From JBBQNR01 sp963774075 (GTDB lineage: Bacteria; Actinomycetota; Thermoleophilia; Solirubrobacterales; JBBDJG01): a DNA stretch of 64,000 nucleotides. The translations under genes and the position numbers were made by a program. The notes beneath the pieces were generated by a model that did no database searches, had not been told where the DNA came from, and was given only the letters and a program-made list of their open reading frames with translations. The DNA is taken from NCBI GenBank assembly GCA_963774075.1, contig CAVZDP010000005.1:248001-312000 (forward strand), written 5' to 3'. Of the stretch, positions 8,014-16,904 are shown in pieces. Every line of letters starts with the position of its first letter. The stretch's first letter is position 1.

Positions 8014-8934
8014 TCATCCGAGCGCCTCCGCTCCGGCGACGACCTCCATGATTTCTTGCGTAATCTCAGCTTGTCTCACCCGGTTCGCCTCGAGCGTCAG
8101 GTCATCGATCATCTGATCGGCGTTCTCGGACGCGCTTCGCATCGCGGTCATGCGAGCGCCGTGCTCAGAGGCCGTGCTCTCGAGCAGCGCCCGGAACACG
8201 GTGATCTCGACGAAGTCCGGCAGTAGCCGCTGAAGGATCTCCTCAGGGCCGGGCTCGTAGATCCAAAGCGCCTTTCGGTGCCGCTCCTCGACCTCGCGAG
8301 CCTCATCGTCTTGGTCGTGCTCCTCCGTGCCGCCGGTGATCACGTCGGCTTCGCGCACGGGCAGCAGCACCTCGCGCGTCACCCTTTGCGACAACGGCGA
8401 GATGTAGCTGTTGTAGACGATGTCGACGCGATCCACCTTGCCGTCGATGTAGGCCGCCGTGAGGTCGTTCGCGATCTGGCGCGCGTCCGCGTAGCTGGGA
8501 CGATCGGTGACCCCCACGTACTGCGCCGTGGGATCGAGCTTGCGGAAGCTGAGCGAGGACACGCCGCGGCGACCGACCGCGTACCAGACCACGTTCGCAC
8601 CATTGGCCTCATGCTCTGCGCGCGCCTGCATGCCGGAACGCAGGACGTTCGAGTTGAATGCGCCCGCGAGCCCGCGGTCACCGGTCACCAGCAGGATGCC
8701 GGCGCTGGCCACGTGCTCGCGCTCGGCCAAGATTGGCACGCGAGGCATCTGCTCGGCCGCCTGGGCGGCTTGGCGCGTCAGACGCCTGATCGCGTCGGCG
8801 TAGGGCCGCAGCGCCCGGATGCGCTGCTCGGCCCGCCGCAGCCGCGCCGCGGCCACCATCTCCATCGCGCGCGTGATCTTGTGGATGTTCTTGACGCTCG
8901 CGATGCGGTTCTTGACGTCCTTCTGGGTTGCCAC
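8014..8934 (-). CDS. atpG: ATP synthase F1 gamma subunit
   Basis: Rotor shaft of F1, 306 residues. The N-terminal helix ATQKDVKNRIASVKNIHKIT and the C-terminal helix (ENADQMIDDLTLEANRVRQAEITQEI) form the coiled coil that turns inside the alpha/beta ring. The central Rossmann-like part includes ILLVTGDRGLAGAFNSNVLR, the family signature. The GTG start sits in the palindrome CCACTAGTGG with GGGAAGG just upstream. The last 12 codons are duplicated in diverged form after the stop. Preceded by an unusual 163-nt spacer. Confidence 0.95.
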   Translation of the reverse strand: MATQKDVKNRIASVKNIHKITRAMEMVAAARLRRAEQRIRALRPYADAIRRLTRQAAQAAEQMPRVPILAEREHVASAGILLVTGDRGLAGAFNSNVLRSGMQARAEHEANGANVVWYAVGRRGVSSLSFRKLDPTAQYVGVTDRPSYADARQIANDLTAAYIDGKVDRVDIVYNSYISPLSQRVTREVLLPVREADVITGGTEEHDQDDEAREVEERHRKALWIYEPGPEEILQRLLPDFVEITVFRALLESTASEHGARMTAMRSASENADQMIDDLTLEANRVRQAEITQEIMEVVAGAEALG

Positions 8935-9097
8935 TAGTGGTCCTTCCCGGGACGTTCGCCTGGGAACGGCGCGGCTCCGGGGCCGTCAGGCAAGGACGCA
9001 GGGAGCCCGCGTACTCGGTGACTACGTGGGCGACCGAGGACGCAGGATGGCGGTTCCGGAGACCGCCGTTTCCGGCGAGATGTTCCGGGGAGGGCCA
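8935..9097 (-). other. atpA-atpG spacer bounded by inverted repeats
   Basis: A 163-nt untranslated gap, long for this operon. Its two ends form an imperfect inverted repeat: CTAGTGGCCCTCCCCGGA at the atpA stop, and CTAGTGGTCCTTCCCGGGA (opposite strand) at the atpG start. Inside, on the coding strand, are two hairpins in tandem: CGCCG-GAAA-CGGCG, and GGCGGT with ACCGCC. CCTGCGTCCT also occurs twice. The outer end is almost identical to a hairpin arm in the fetA-fetB gap at 43064-43093. It could be a small non-autonomous element or an mRNA processing region. No coding potential seen. Confidence 0.5.
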
Positions 9098-10768
<1,671 letters not shown>

Positions 10769-10796
10769 CTGGTCGTACTCCCCTCGTCTTTCTTCT

Positions 10797-10820
10797 GAAT
10801 ATCTGCCTGGCCGGCTAGGT
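10797..10820 (-). repeat. Partial CACCTAAAG-family element in the atpH-atpA spacer
   Basis: Plus strand GAATATCTG followed by the palindromic stem CCTGGCCGGCTAGG. The left half matches the elements at 7947 and 12244, but the CACCTAAAG half is missing. It supplies the atpH stop codon TAG. On the coding strand the sequence after it, GATATTCAGAAGAAAG, closely matches the one before atpE (GATATTCCGAAGAAAG). Confidence 0.6.
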
Positions 10821-11348
10821 AGCCCGCGCCACCTGCCGTCTCAATCTCTCGAGCTGGTTGCGGATGCTCGCGTCGAGGACCATGTTGCTCACGCGCACGA
10901 TGAGGCCTCCGAGGATGCTGTCATCGACGTGCCGGGTCAGCTCGACCCGTCTGCCCGTCTGCTGCTCGACCCGCTCGCGGATCAGGCGAGCGACGTCCTC
11001 GTCGAGCTCGATCGCACTCGTGACCTCGACGGGCAGCAGCCGGTTCTCCTCCTGCCACAGCGCCTCGAACTGGCGCCGGATGCGGAAGAGCACGGGCATC
11101 CGATGGTTGTCGATGAGAACCCGCAGGAAGTTGACGAAGATCTCGTCCGCTCCGACGAGCACGGTCCCCACCCCTTCCTCTTTCTCCTGCGTGGAGAAGA
11201 AGGGCGAGAAGAAAAAGAGGTTCAGCTCGCGGTGGGATTCGAGAGCGTCGACGAACGCCGAGAGCTGCTCCCGCACGAGGTCCAGCTTGCCCTGCTGCTT
11301 TGCGGCGGCAAAGAGCGCCTCCGAGTAGATGCGAGCCAGTTGCTCCAC
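10815..11348 (-). CDS. atpH: ATP synthase F1 delta subunit
   Basis: Peripheral-stalk subunit that joins F1 to the b dimer (OSCP in mitochondria), 177 residues. It starts VEQLARIYSEALFAAA, the typical N-terminal helix (Y-A-x-ALF). The C-terminal domain carries the conserved strand ELTRHVDDSILGGLIVRVSNMVLDASIRNQLERLRR. The GTG start overlaps the motif CTAGTGG, 7 nt after the atpF stop. Length and position in the operon are normal. Confidence 0.93.
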   Translation of the reverse strand: MEQLARIYSEALFAAAKQQGKLDLVREQLSAFVDALESHRELNLFFFSPFFSTQEKEEGVGTVLVGADEIFVNFLRVLIDNHRMPVLFRIRRQFEALWQEENRLLPVEVTSAIELDEDVARLIRERVEQQTGRRVELTRHVDDSILGGLIVRVSNMVLDASIRNQLERLRRQVARAT

Positions 11349-11355
11349 TAGGCCA

Positions 11356-11946
11356 CTAGCCCCCGTTCCCCCGCTGCTCGTCCCCGAGCACCGAGAAGTC
11401 GACCTCCTGCAGCGCCTCCTGGATCAGCCGCCGATGATCCTCTCCGTCGAGGGTCTTGCGCGTCACCTTCTCGGTCGCCATCACGGTCAGGTCGGCCACC
11501 TCCCTGCGGATTTGCTCCAGCGCGAGCCTCGTCTCGACCTCGATGTCGCGGCGGGCCTGCTCGAGCATCTCCTGCTGCTTCTGCGACGCGGCCGCGACGA
11601 CCTCTTCCTGGTGGCGCTCCGCGGCCTTGCGCGCGCGGACCAGGATGTCCTCCGCCTGCTGGCGGGCCTCCCGGAGATGCTCGCGGTACTCGGAGAGCAT
11701 CGCGTCCGCCTCCTTGCGCGTGCGCTCGGCCGTCTCGATCGTCTCCTCGATCGCACGCTGGCGCTTGTCGAGCTGCTCGGCGATGCGTGGGAAGACGAAC
11801 CGGCGCAGCACGTAGAGCGTCACGCCGAACGCGAGCAGCGTCCAGATCATCAAGCCGACGCTCGGCGTGACGAGGAACTTGCCGCCCCCGGTCTCCTCAG
11901 CGGCGAAGAGGACCGGAGCTGCCAGGTCGTGTGCCAACGCGCCCAC
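11356..11946 (-). CDS. atpF: ATP synthase Fo b subunit
   Basis: Peripheral-stalk stator, 196 residues. One membrane helix near residues 29-50 (VGLMIWTLLAFGVTLYVLRRFVF) is followed by a long, highly charged coiled coil that contains ARKAAERHQEEVVAAASQKQQEMLEQARRD, as in all b subunits. About 25 residues precede the membrane helix. The GTG start touches the atpE stop (TAGGTG), which implies coupled translation. Only one b gene is present, so b is probably a homodimer. Confidence 0.93.
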   Translation of the reverse strand: MGALAHDLAAPVLFAAEETGGGKFLVTPSVGLMIWTLLAFGVTLYVLRRFVFPRIAEQLDKRQRAIEETIETAERTRKEADAMLSEYREHLREARQQAEDILVRARKAAERHQEEVVAAASQKQQEMLEQARRDIEVETRLALEQIRREVADLTVMATEKVTRKTLDGEDHRRLIQEALQEVDFSVLGDEQRGNGG

Positions 11947-12225
11947 CTAGAGGAAGAACGCGATCAGCCCGAAGATGAAGGCATAGAACACGATCGCCTC
12001 GGTCAGGGCGAAGCCCAGCCACATGATGCTCTGGATCTCGCCCCTCATCTCCGGCTGACGGGTGACCGACTCGATCACCTTGCCGAAGATGTACCCGACG
12101 CCGATCCCGGGGCCGATCGTGCCGAGCCCTGCGCCCACACCGAGCGCGATCGACTTGCCGGCGTCGCTGGCGGTGTCGGCCTGTGCCAGCACCGGCGCTA
12201 TCTGAGTGAGGAGTGAAGGGTCCAC
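11947..12225 (-). CDS. atpE: ATP synthase Fo c subunit
   Basis: Proteolipid of the rotor ring, 92 residues, two membrane helices joined by the polar loop TRQPEMRGEI. The glycine-rich first helix (GVGAGLGTIGPGIGVGYIFG) packs the ring. The ion carrier is Glu76 in GFALTEAIVFYAF. Residues that would bind sodium (Gln in helix 1, Ser/Thr after the Glu) are not seen, so proton coupling is likely. A 20-residue N-terminal stretch precedes the first helix. GTG start with AAGGAG 7 nt upstream; a full hairpin element lies directly before that site. Confidence 0.95.
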   Translation of the reverse strand: MDPSLLTQIAPVLAQADTASDAGKSIALGVGAGLGTIGPGIGVGYIFGKVIESVTRQPEMRGEIQSIMWLGFALTEAIVFYAFIFGLIAFFL

Positions 12226-12243
12226 AACGCTCTCCTTTCTTCG

Positions 12244-12288
12244 GAATATCTAGCCGGCTTACGCCGGACACCTAAAGTCCTGAGAGTC
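12244..12288 (-). repeat. CACCTAAAG hairpin element in the atpB-atpE spacer
   Basis: Plus strand GAATATCTA, stem GCCGGC-TTAC-GCCGG, then ACACCTAAAGTCC and TGAGAGTC. Same architecture as the element at 7947. It ends about 18 nt before the atpE start codon and adjoins the atpE ribosome-binding site. Confidence 0.8.
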
Positions 12289-12311
12289 AGCAAAGCTGCC
12301 TCCTCTTTCAT

Positions 12312-13208
12312 TCAGTGCTCGGCGACGGCCTCGCCGAGGTAGATGGCGGTCAAGGTCGAGAAAATGAATGCCTGCAAGGTCGCGATCAGCAGCACCTCGA
12401 ACAGGTAGAAGGCGATCGCGATCGGAAGCGTGAAGACTCCCAGCGCGGCGAGCCCGAGCAGCACGACGAGCCCACCTCCCATGAAGAGGATCAGCAGGTG
12501 GCCGGCCAGCAGGTTGGCGAACAGTCGCACCGACAGCGAGATCACCCGGACGAAGTGTGAGATGACTTCGATCAAGAAGATCGGCACCGCCGCCGGACCC
12601 GCGACGCCCGCGGGCACCCAGCTCTTGAGGTAGCCGAGGGGGCCTTTGGCTCGCACGCCTTCGATGTGGTAGCTGAACCAGACGACCAGCGTCAACACGA
12701 GCGTCACCGAGATGTTGGCCGTCGCCGCGTAGAGCGCGAAGGCCGGGAACGCGACGCCGAAGATGTCGACCTTGTGCTCGGTGTTCGTCGGCAACGGCAG
12801 GTAGCCGATCATGTTCGAGAACCAGATGAACAGGAAGAGCGTGCCGACGAAGGCAAACCACTTGGTCGCCATCCTGCGGTCCATGTTCGCGCCGGTGATG
12901 TTGTCGCGCATCAGCTCGTAGGCCGCCTCGACGGCGGTCTGCACGCGGTTCGGCCTGGCCTCCATGCGGCGCGCGATCCACGTCAGGGTCCAGATCGTCG
13001 CGACGCAGGCAAGAAAGAGGTAGAGGACCGCCTTGTTGATGCTCATGTCGAGCGGTCCGATCTTGATCGAGACCCAGGGGTCGAGCTTGAACTCGTTCTG
13101 CGGCTGGTAGGTCTCGTTCTTGCCCTCGCTGCCGAAGATGACGCCGAGCACGATGGCGACGGCCAGCAGTCCGGCGAAGGCAAGCAGCAATTTCGCCCGC
13201 CGGCTCAC
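12312..13208 (-). CDS. atpB: ATP synthase Fo a subunit
   Basis: Stator proton channel, 298 residues, with about six membrane helices. The essential arginine is in SLSVRLFANLLAGHLLI; the last helix is FYLFEVLLIATLQAFIFSTLTAIYLGEA. The N-terminal half has the first helix plus the signature segment around FVGTLFLFIWFSNMIGYLPLP. The GTG start at 13208 overlaps the stop of the preceding AtpI-like gene (GTGA). Open frame continues upstream, but that region overlaps the AtpI-like gene and lacks a membrane-protein pattern. Confidence 0.94.
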   Translation of the reverse strand: MSRRAKLLLAFAGLLAVAIVLGVIFGSEGKNETYQPQNEFKLDPWVSIKIGPLDMSINKAVLYLFLACVATIWTLTWIARRMEARPNRVQTAVEAAYELMRDNITGANMDRRMATKWFAFVGTLFLFIWFSNMIGYLPLPTNTEHKVDIFGVAFPAFALYAATANISVTLVLTLVVWFSYHIEGVRAKGPLGYLKSWVPAGVAGPAAVPIFLIEVISHFVRVISLSVRLFANLLAGHLLILFMGGGLVVLLGLAALGVFTLPIAIAFYLFEVLLIATLQAFIFSTLTAIYLGEAVAEH

Positions 13209-13576
13209 GACGCCCCCGGCTTGTCGAGGGGACGCGTCAAGAGCTCCGTCGTGAAGTAGACGCTGAAAAGCGCCATCAGGAGGATCGCCGCAGCAAGACC
13301 GTTCTCGTCTCCCGCGCCAACGCCGACGGAGAAGATCGTGCCCGCGACGATCCAGCCGCGGGCGATCATGCCTCCGACGGTGAGCCCGACGATCGTGCGG
13401 GGATCCTCGGAGGTCGAGGCGCGCCGCTGGATGGCAACCTGGATCGCGCGCTGCGCGAGCCAAGCGCCCGCGGCGGCGGCGTAGCCGGCCATCGGGAGCC
13501 CCGCGAGCAGGAACAGGGGCAGGGCCAGCGCCAGCAGTACCAGGTCGAGCCACTTCAGCGCGGCCCACGGGTCCAC
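13205..13576 (-). CDS. AtpI-like small membrane protein of the atp operon
   Basis: A 123-residue protein with about four hydrophobic segments (LDLVLLALALPLFLLAGLPMAGYAAAAGAWL, then TIVGLTVGGMIARGWIVAGTIFSVGVG, then LAAAILLMALFSVYFTTELL). Position before atpB, size and topology fit the loosely conserved AtpI family, thought to help assemble the c ring or supply magnesium. Sequence conservation in that family is weak, so the call rests mainly on context. The GTG start at 13576 is backed by AAGGAG 10 nt upstream, inside the end of the preceding small gene. The C-terminus overlaps atpB by 4 nt. Confidence 0.7.
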   Translation of the reverse strand: MDPWAALKWLDLVLLALALPLFLLAGLPMAGYAAAAGAWLAQRAIQVAIQRRASTSEDPRTIVGLTVGGMIARGWIVAGTIFSVGVGAGDENGLAAAILLMALFSVYFTTELLTRPLDKPGAS

Positions 13577-13580
13577 GGCC

Positions 13581-13757
13581 TCAGATCTCCTTAAACGTGC
13601 GGTAGACAAGCCAGAACCCCCCGACCACTCCGACTGCGCCGCCCGCCAGCGCGAGCGGCAGCGGCGCCCCCAACAGTGCACCGATTCCGAGTCCGGCGGC
13701 GGCGCACGTGACGATCGTGCCGATCAGAAGGGCCCCGGCCCCCGCGGGTCCCGTCAC
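13581..13757 (-). CDS. AtpZ-like two-helix membrane protein (58 aa)
   Basis: A short gene at the head of the atp operon. It reads VTGPAGAGALLIGTIVTCAA, continues with a second glycine/alanine-rich helix, and ends in FWLVYRTFKEI. The two membrane helices and the aromatic-basic C-terminus (F-W-x-x-Y-R) are typical of AtpZ/AtpQ proteins, which sit beside AtpI in many bacteria. The GTG start is the only plausible one before an in-frame TGA upstream; the ribosome site is weak. Its last codons provide the AAGGAG site of the next gene, 4 nt away. A membrane role with AtpI is inferred from context. Confidence 0.65.
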   Translation of the reverse strand: MTGPAGAGALLIGTIVTCAAAGLGIGALLGAPLPLALAGGAVGVVGGFWLVYRTFKEI

Positions 13758-14011
13758 CGCCGTCTCGCTCGCTCGAGCTTGTCATGCTTTCTGGGTCTCT
13801 CATCTCTCGAATGACGCCTTGTCCGGCACTCACGCCGGATCGAGGCACTCCCTGATCCTTGCTGAACCGCGTCCGGCTTCAAGGCCCGCGTGAGCCTAAC
13901 GGGACTTCCCTGACCCTGCCGGACGAGGACTTGGAGGGCCATTTCAGCGGTCCGATCGGCTTCCGCTCGAGTCCCTCTTCCTCGGTCGCTGTCCGTTGGT
14001 GCGACGCCCGC

Positions 14012-14041
14012 AGCATAGCGAAAAAATCGACTTTGTAACAA
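14012..14041 (-). promoter_or_regulatory. Probable sigma70-type promoter of the atp operon
   Basis: On the minus strand TTGTTA and TATGCT are separated by 18 nt, within the only AT-rich stretch (TTTTTTCG) of the region. It lies about 255 nt before the first atp gene. The -35 region overlaps a short direct repeat (GTTACAAAGT twice). The leader between promoter and first start has GC hairpins (CCGGC with GCCGG near 13830-13845) but nothing I recognise. Confidence 0.5.
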
Positions 14042-14055
14042 CTTTGTAACAGCGG

Positions 14056-15105
14056 CTACCAGGAGGCCTTTCGGGCGGTTTTTTGCGTCAGCCAGCTGCC
14101 GATCGTGCGCGCCGCCGCGAAGGCCGACCATGCGACGGCCCCCACCGTCAGGGCGCTCCGCGACCGCCCGTCGGCCGTGAGCGAGCGCCCGTAGGAGGCA
14201 ACCACGTCCTCGTCGACGCGGTAGGAGGCGAACGCCGTCAGCAGCGCCAAGCGGCCGGCGGGTCGGTCGCTTTCCGCGAGGCCCTCGAGCTGGTCCTCGA
14301 GCCAACCAAGCCCGAGGCCGGGGTCATCGCCGTCCCAGACCCGAAGGCGCTCGCTCACGCGCTCGCGGACGGACGGAGGCAGCGCCCTCGCACCGAGACG
14401 CTCGACGGCGCCGGAGAACCGCGCCCAGGCAGCGGCGATCGGCTCCGACCCACGCGCCCAGCCGAGGTCGTCCGGCAGCTCCGTGGCCGGAGCGAGGTCG
14501 AGCGTCTCGCCCGGCTCGGGGGCCACGGAGACGACTCCCTTGAAACGCCGCCCCGCGACCCACAGCATTCCCGTCCTGAGGGCGCGGGCACCGGACGGGA
14601 ACGGCGTCTCGTCGAGGAATACGTTGACGGGGCGGTTGATGTAGTGAAAGAGAACGGCAGTCCCGATCATCTCAGGAGCCTCGTCCTCGCCGAAGGGCGG
14701 CTCGCGCAGCTCCAGCGCCCCCCGTCGACGGGTCGCCGCGGCCCACCTGGCCGTTGCCTCGAGCGCTGGCGGCAGCCGGTCCAAGCGCCCTGCCTCGAGC
14801 GTCCGCGCCGTATCCAGCCCACCGAGCGCGCTCAGCATCGCTGCATGGGCGTCGACGCAGAAGGGACAGCGGTTCGCGGCCGAGACCGCCGTCGCCACGA
14901 CCTCCTTGCGCTCGCGCTCGACCCGGCCGCGCGCGACGAGGTGCTCGCGGCAGAGGTTCCAGGCGCCGGCAAGCAGGTCCGCGTCGGGGGAATGGAGCGT
15001 GATGGGCTCGGCGTGGAGCCCGAACTCTCGCTGCAAGCGTTCGTACACCGTCGCGGTCGTCCCCGTGGCCGAGCGCCTGCTGACGGGCTCTATGTGGTTG
15101 ATCAT
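14056..15105 (-). CDS. AhpD/carboxymuconolactone decarboxylase-like protein
   Basis: A 349-residue all-helical protein with the AhpD redox motif CPFCVDAHA: Cys80, Cys83 and His87. In AhpD these form a peroxidase/thiol relay that reduces alkyl hydroperoxides or serves AhpC. The protein is about twice the usual 175 residues, and the second half (from about 190) has no motif I recognise, although it also looks helical. ATG 15105 (MINHIEPVSRR) is preferred because GGGAGGCG precedes it; a longer frame exists. It lies between the atp promoter and a divergent SDR gene. Either an antioxidant or an unknown carboxylase-fold enzyme. Confidence 0.72.
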   Translation of the reverse strand: MINHIEPVSRRSATGTTATVYERLQREFGLHAEPITLHSPDADLLAGAWNLCREHLVARGRVERERKEVVATAVSAANRCPFCVDAHAAMLSALGGLDTARTLEAGRLDRLPPALEATARWAAATRRRGALELREPPFGEDEAPEMIGTAVLFHYINRPVNVFLDETPFPSGARALRTGMLWVAGRRFKGVVSVAPEPGETLDLAPATELPDDLGWARGSEPIAAAWARFSGAVERLGARALPPSVRERVSERLRVWDGDDPGLGLGWLEDQLEGLAESDRPAGRLALLTAFASYRVDEDVVASYGRSLTADGRSRSALTVGAVAWSAFAAARTIGSWLTQKTARKASW

Positions 15106-15176
15106 CCAGCGTCGCCTCCCGCAGCCGGGCATCGTCGCAGAAGCCGTGGCAGCGGCGCCCGATTACCCTCTCCAGC

Positions 15177-15872
15177 GTGGCTAGTTCATCGGTCCTCGTG
15201 ACGGGTGGGACGGGGGCGCTCGGGAGCGCCGTCGTAGAAGCCCTGCTCGAAGCCGGCTGGCGCGTGGTCGTCACCTGGATCGCTCCGGCGGAGCGCGAGC
15301 GCATCGCCGAGAGAGAGGGTCTCGTCCTCGTGGAAGCGGACCTGTTCGACTCTGAGGCCGCAGCGCTCGCGGCGGCCGAGGCTTCCGCAGACACCGAGGC
15401 GCCGCTGCGGGCCGTCGCGAATCTCGTGGGGGGGTTCGACTCAGGCGCGCGTGTGCACGAGATGCCCATTGAGCGCTTCGAGCGCCAGCTCGAGCTCAAC
15501 CTGCGCCCCACCTACCTCGTGACGCAGGCCGCCCTCCCGCACCTGATCGATGCCGGCGGGGGCTCGGTCGTATGCGTGTCGGCGCGCGCGGCGCTTCAGC
15601 CTTTCCCCGGCGCAGCCGGCTACGTGACCGCGAAGTCGGCGGTGCTCGGCTTCGTCAGCGCGGTAGCCACCGAGTATCGCGACGACGGCGTGCGCTGCAA
15701 CGCGGTGCTGCCGAGCGTCATCGACACGCCGGCCAACCGTGCCTCGCAGCCGAACGCCAACCACTCGAAGTGGGTTCCGCCCGCCGAGATTGCGGCGGTG
15801 ATCAAGTTCCTGTGCTCCGACGACTCCCGCCCCACGAGCGGCGCCGCGATTCCGGTCTACGGCCGGGCCTAG
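15177..15872 (+). CDS. Short-chain dehydrogenase/reductase
   Basis: A 231-residue classical SDR. The cofactor loop is TGGTGALG at 9-16. The catalytic Ser is in VVCVSARAAL, and the Tyr/Lys pair is in GYVTAKSAV (Y-x-x-x-K). C-terminal segment VRCNAVLPSVIDTPAN is the usual substrate-loop region. NAD(P)-dependent oxidation or reduction of an unknown alcohol or keto compound. The GTG start has no clear ribosome site; TACCCT 7 nt upstream suggests a possible leaderless transcript. Followed 15 nt later by the DUF354 gene on the same strand. Confidence 0.85.
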   Translation: MASSSVLVTGGTGALGSAVVEALLEAGWRVVVTWIAPAERERIAEREGLVLVEADLFDSEAAALAAAEASADTEAPLRAVANLVGGFDSGARVHEMPIERFERQLELNLRPTYLVTQAALPHLIDAGGGSVVCVSARAALQPFPGAAGYVTAKSAVLGFVSAVATEYRDDGVRCNAVLPSVIDTPANRASQPNANHSKWVPPAEIAAVIKFLCSDDSRPTSGAAIPVYGRA

Positions 15873-15887
15873 GCCCAGGCGGTTCTG

Positions 15888-16904
15888 ATGCGGGTCTGGG
15901 TCGACCTCACGAACACCGCCCACGTGCTCGTGCTCCGGCCGCTGGTCGAGCTGCTCGAGCGTCAGGGCCACGAGGTGACCCTGACCGCGCGCCCGCTCTC
16001 GCACACGATCGAGCTGCTCGAGGACTGGGGTCACTCCCACATGGTGCTCGGCCGCCATGGGGGCGCCACGCGGTGGGGGAAGGCTCGTGCTGCGGCCGGC
16101 CGCGTTCCGCAACTGCTGCGCTTCGGGCGCGGGCGGCGCTTCGACTGCGCGCTTGCTCACGGCTCCACCGATCTGCCGCCGGCCTGCCGGGTGCTCCGGA
16201 TCTCGAACACGACGATGTTCGACTACGAGTGGGCCTCGCTCCAGCACCACGTCAACTGCAGGCTCGCGAGCCGCGTGCTGGTCCCAGATGCGATCCCGCC
16301 CGAGCGGCTGCGGCGCTACGGCGCGAAGCCTCCGAAGCTCGTGCGCTACGCCGGTCTCAAGGAGGAGTACTACATGTCCGACTTCGAGCCGGATGCGCGC
16401 GTGCTGGAGTCGCTCGGCGTGGACAGAGCCAGGCCGCTCTGTGTCGTCCGGACGGCGCCCTCCTATGCGCTCTACCTCCACGGCTCCGAGAACGCTCTGC
16501 TCACGCGGCTGCTCGAGCGGCTGAACTCCCACGAGAGCGCCCAGACCGTCGTGCTGACCCGCACCGCCCAGCAGAGGAACGCTCTCGCCGCGGCAGGGCT
16601 CGACCGCCTGATCGTGCCGGAGCGGGCTGTCGACGGGCGCAGCCTCGTCGCCTTCGCCGACGCGCTGGTGTCAGCCGGCGGAACCATGAACCGCGAGGCG
16701 GCCGTGCTCGGCACGCCGGTGTGGTCGATCTTCGAGGGCAAGCCGGGGGCGATCGACGAGCTGCTGATGCGAGAGGGACGGCTCCGCGTGCTGCGCGACC
16801 CCGGCGACCTGGAGCTCGTGCGCAAGCCGGCCGACGCCTGGGAGCAGCGCGTCCGCCGCGATCCGGCCGACATGCTCGCACTCGCGCTACCTCTCGTTCG
16901 CTAG
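15888..16904 (+). CDS. DUF354 family, glycosyltransferase-like protein
   Basis: A 338-residue protein with the DUF354 pattern: start MRVWVDLTNTAHV, then LRPLVELLERQGHEVTLTARP, as in the N-terminal Rossmann domain of GT-B glycosyltransferases. It also has C-terminal VSAGGTMNREAAVLGTPVWSIF, which mirrors the nucleotide-sugar donor site of that fold. DUF354 proteins occur in archaeal and bacterial surface-polysaccharide clusters; activity has not been shown, to my knowledge. The neighbouring wecA, sugar dehydrogenase and epimerase genes support a role in polysaccharide assembly. The last 4 nt overlap the end of wecA on the other strand. Confidence 0.75.
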   Translation: MRVWVDLTNTAHVLVLRPLVELLERQGHEVTLTARPLSHTIELLEDWGHSHMVLGRHGGATRWGKARAAAGRVPQLLRFGRGRRFDCALAHGSTDLPPACRVLRISNTTMFDYEWASLQHHVNCRLASRVLVPDAIPPERLRRYGAKPPKLVRYAGLKEEYYMSDFEPDARVLESLGVDRARPLCVVRTAPSYALYLHGSENALLTRLLERLNSHESAQTVVLTRTAQQRNALAAAGLDRLIVPERAVDGRSLVAFADALVSAGGTMNREAAVLGTPVWSIFEGKPGAIDELLMREGRLRVLRDPGDLELVRKPADAWEQRVRRDPADMLALALPLVR

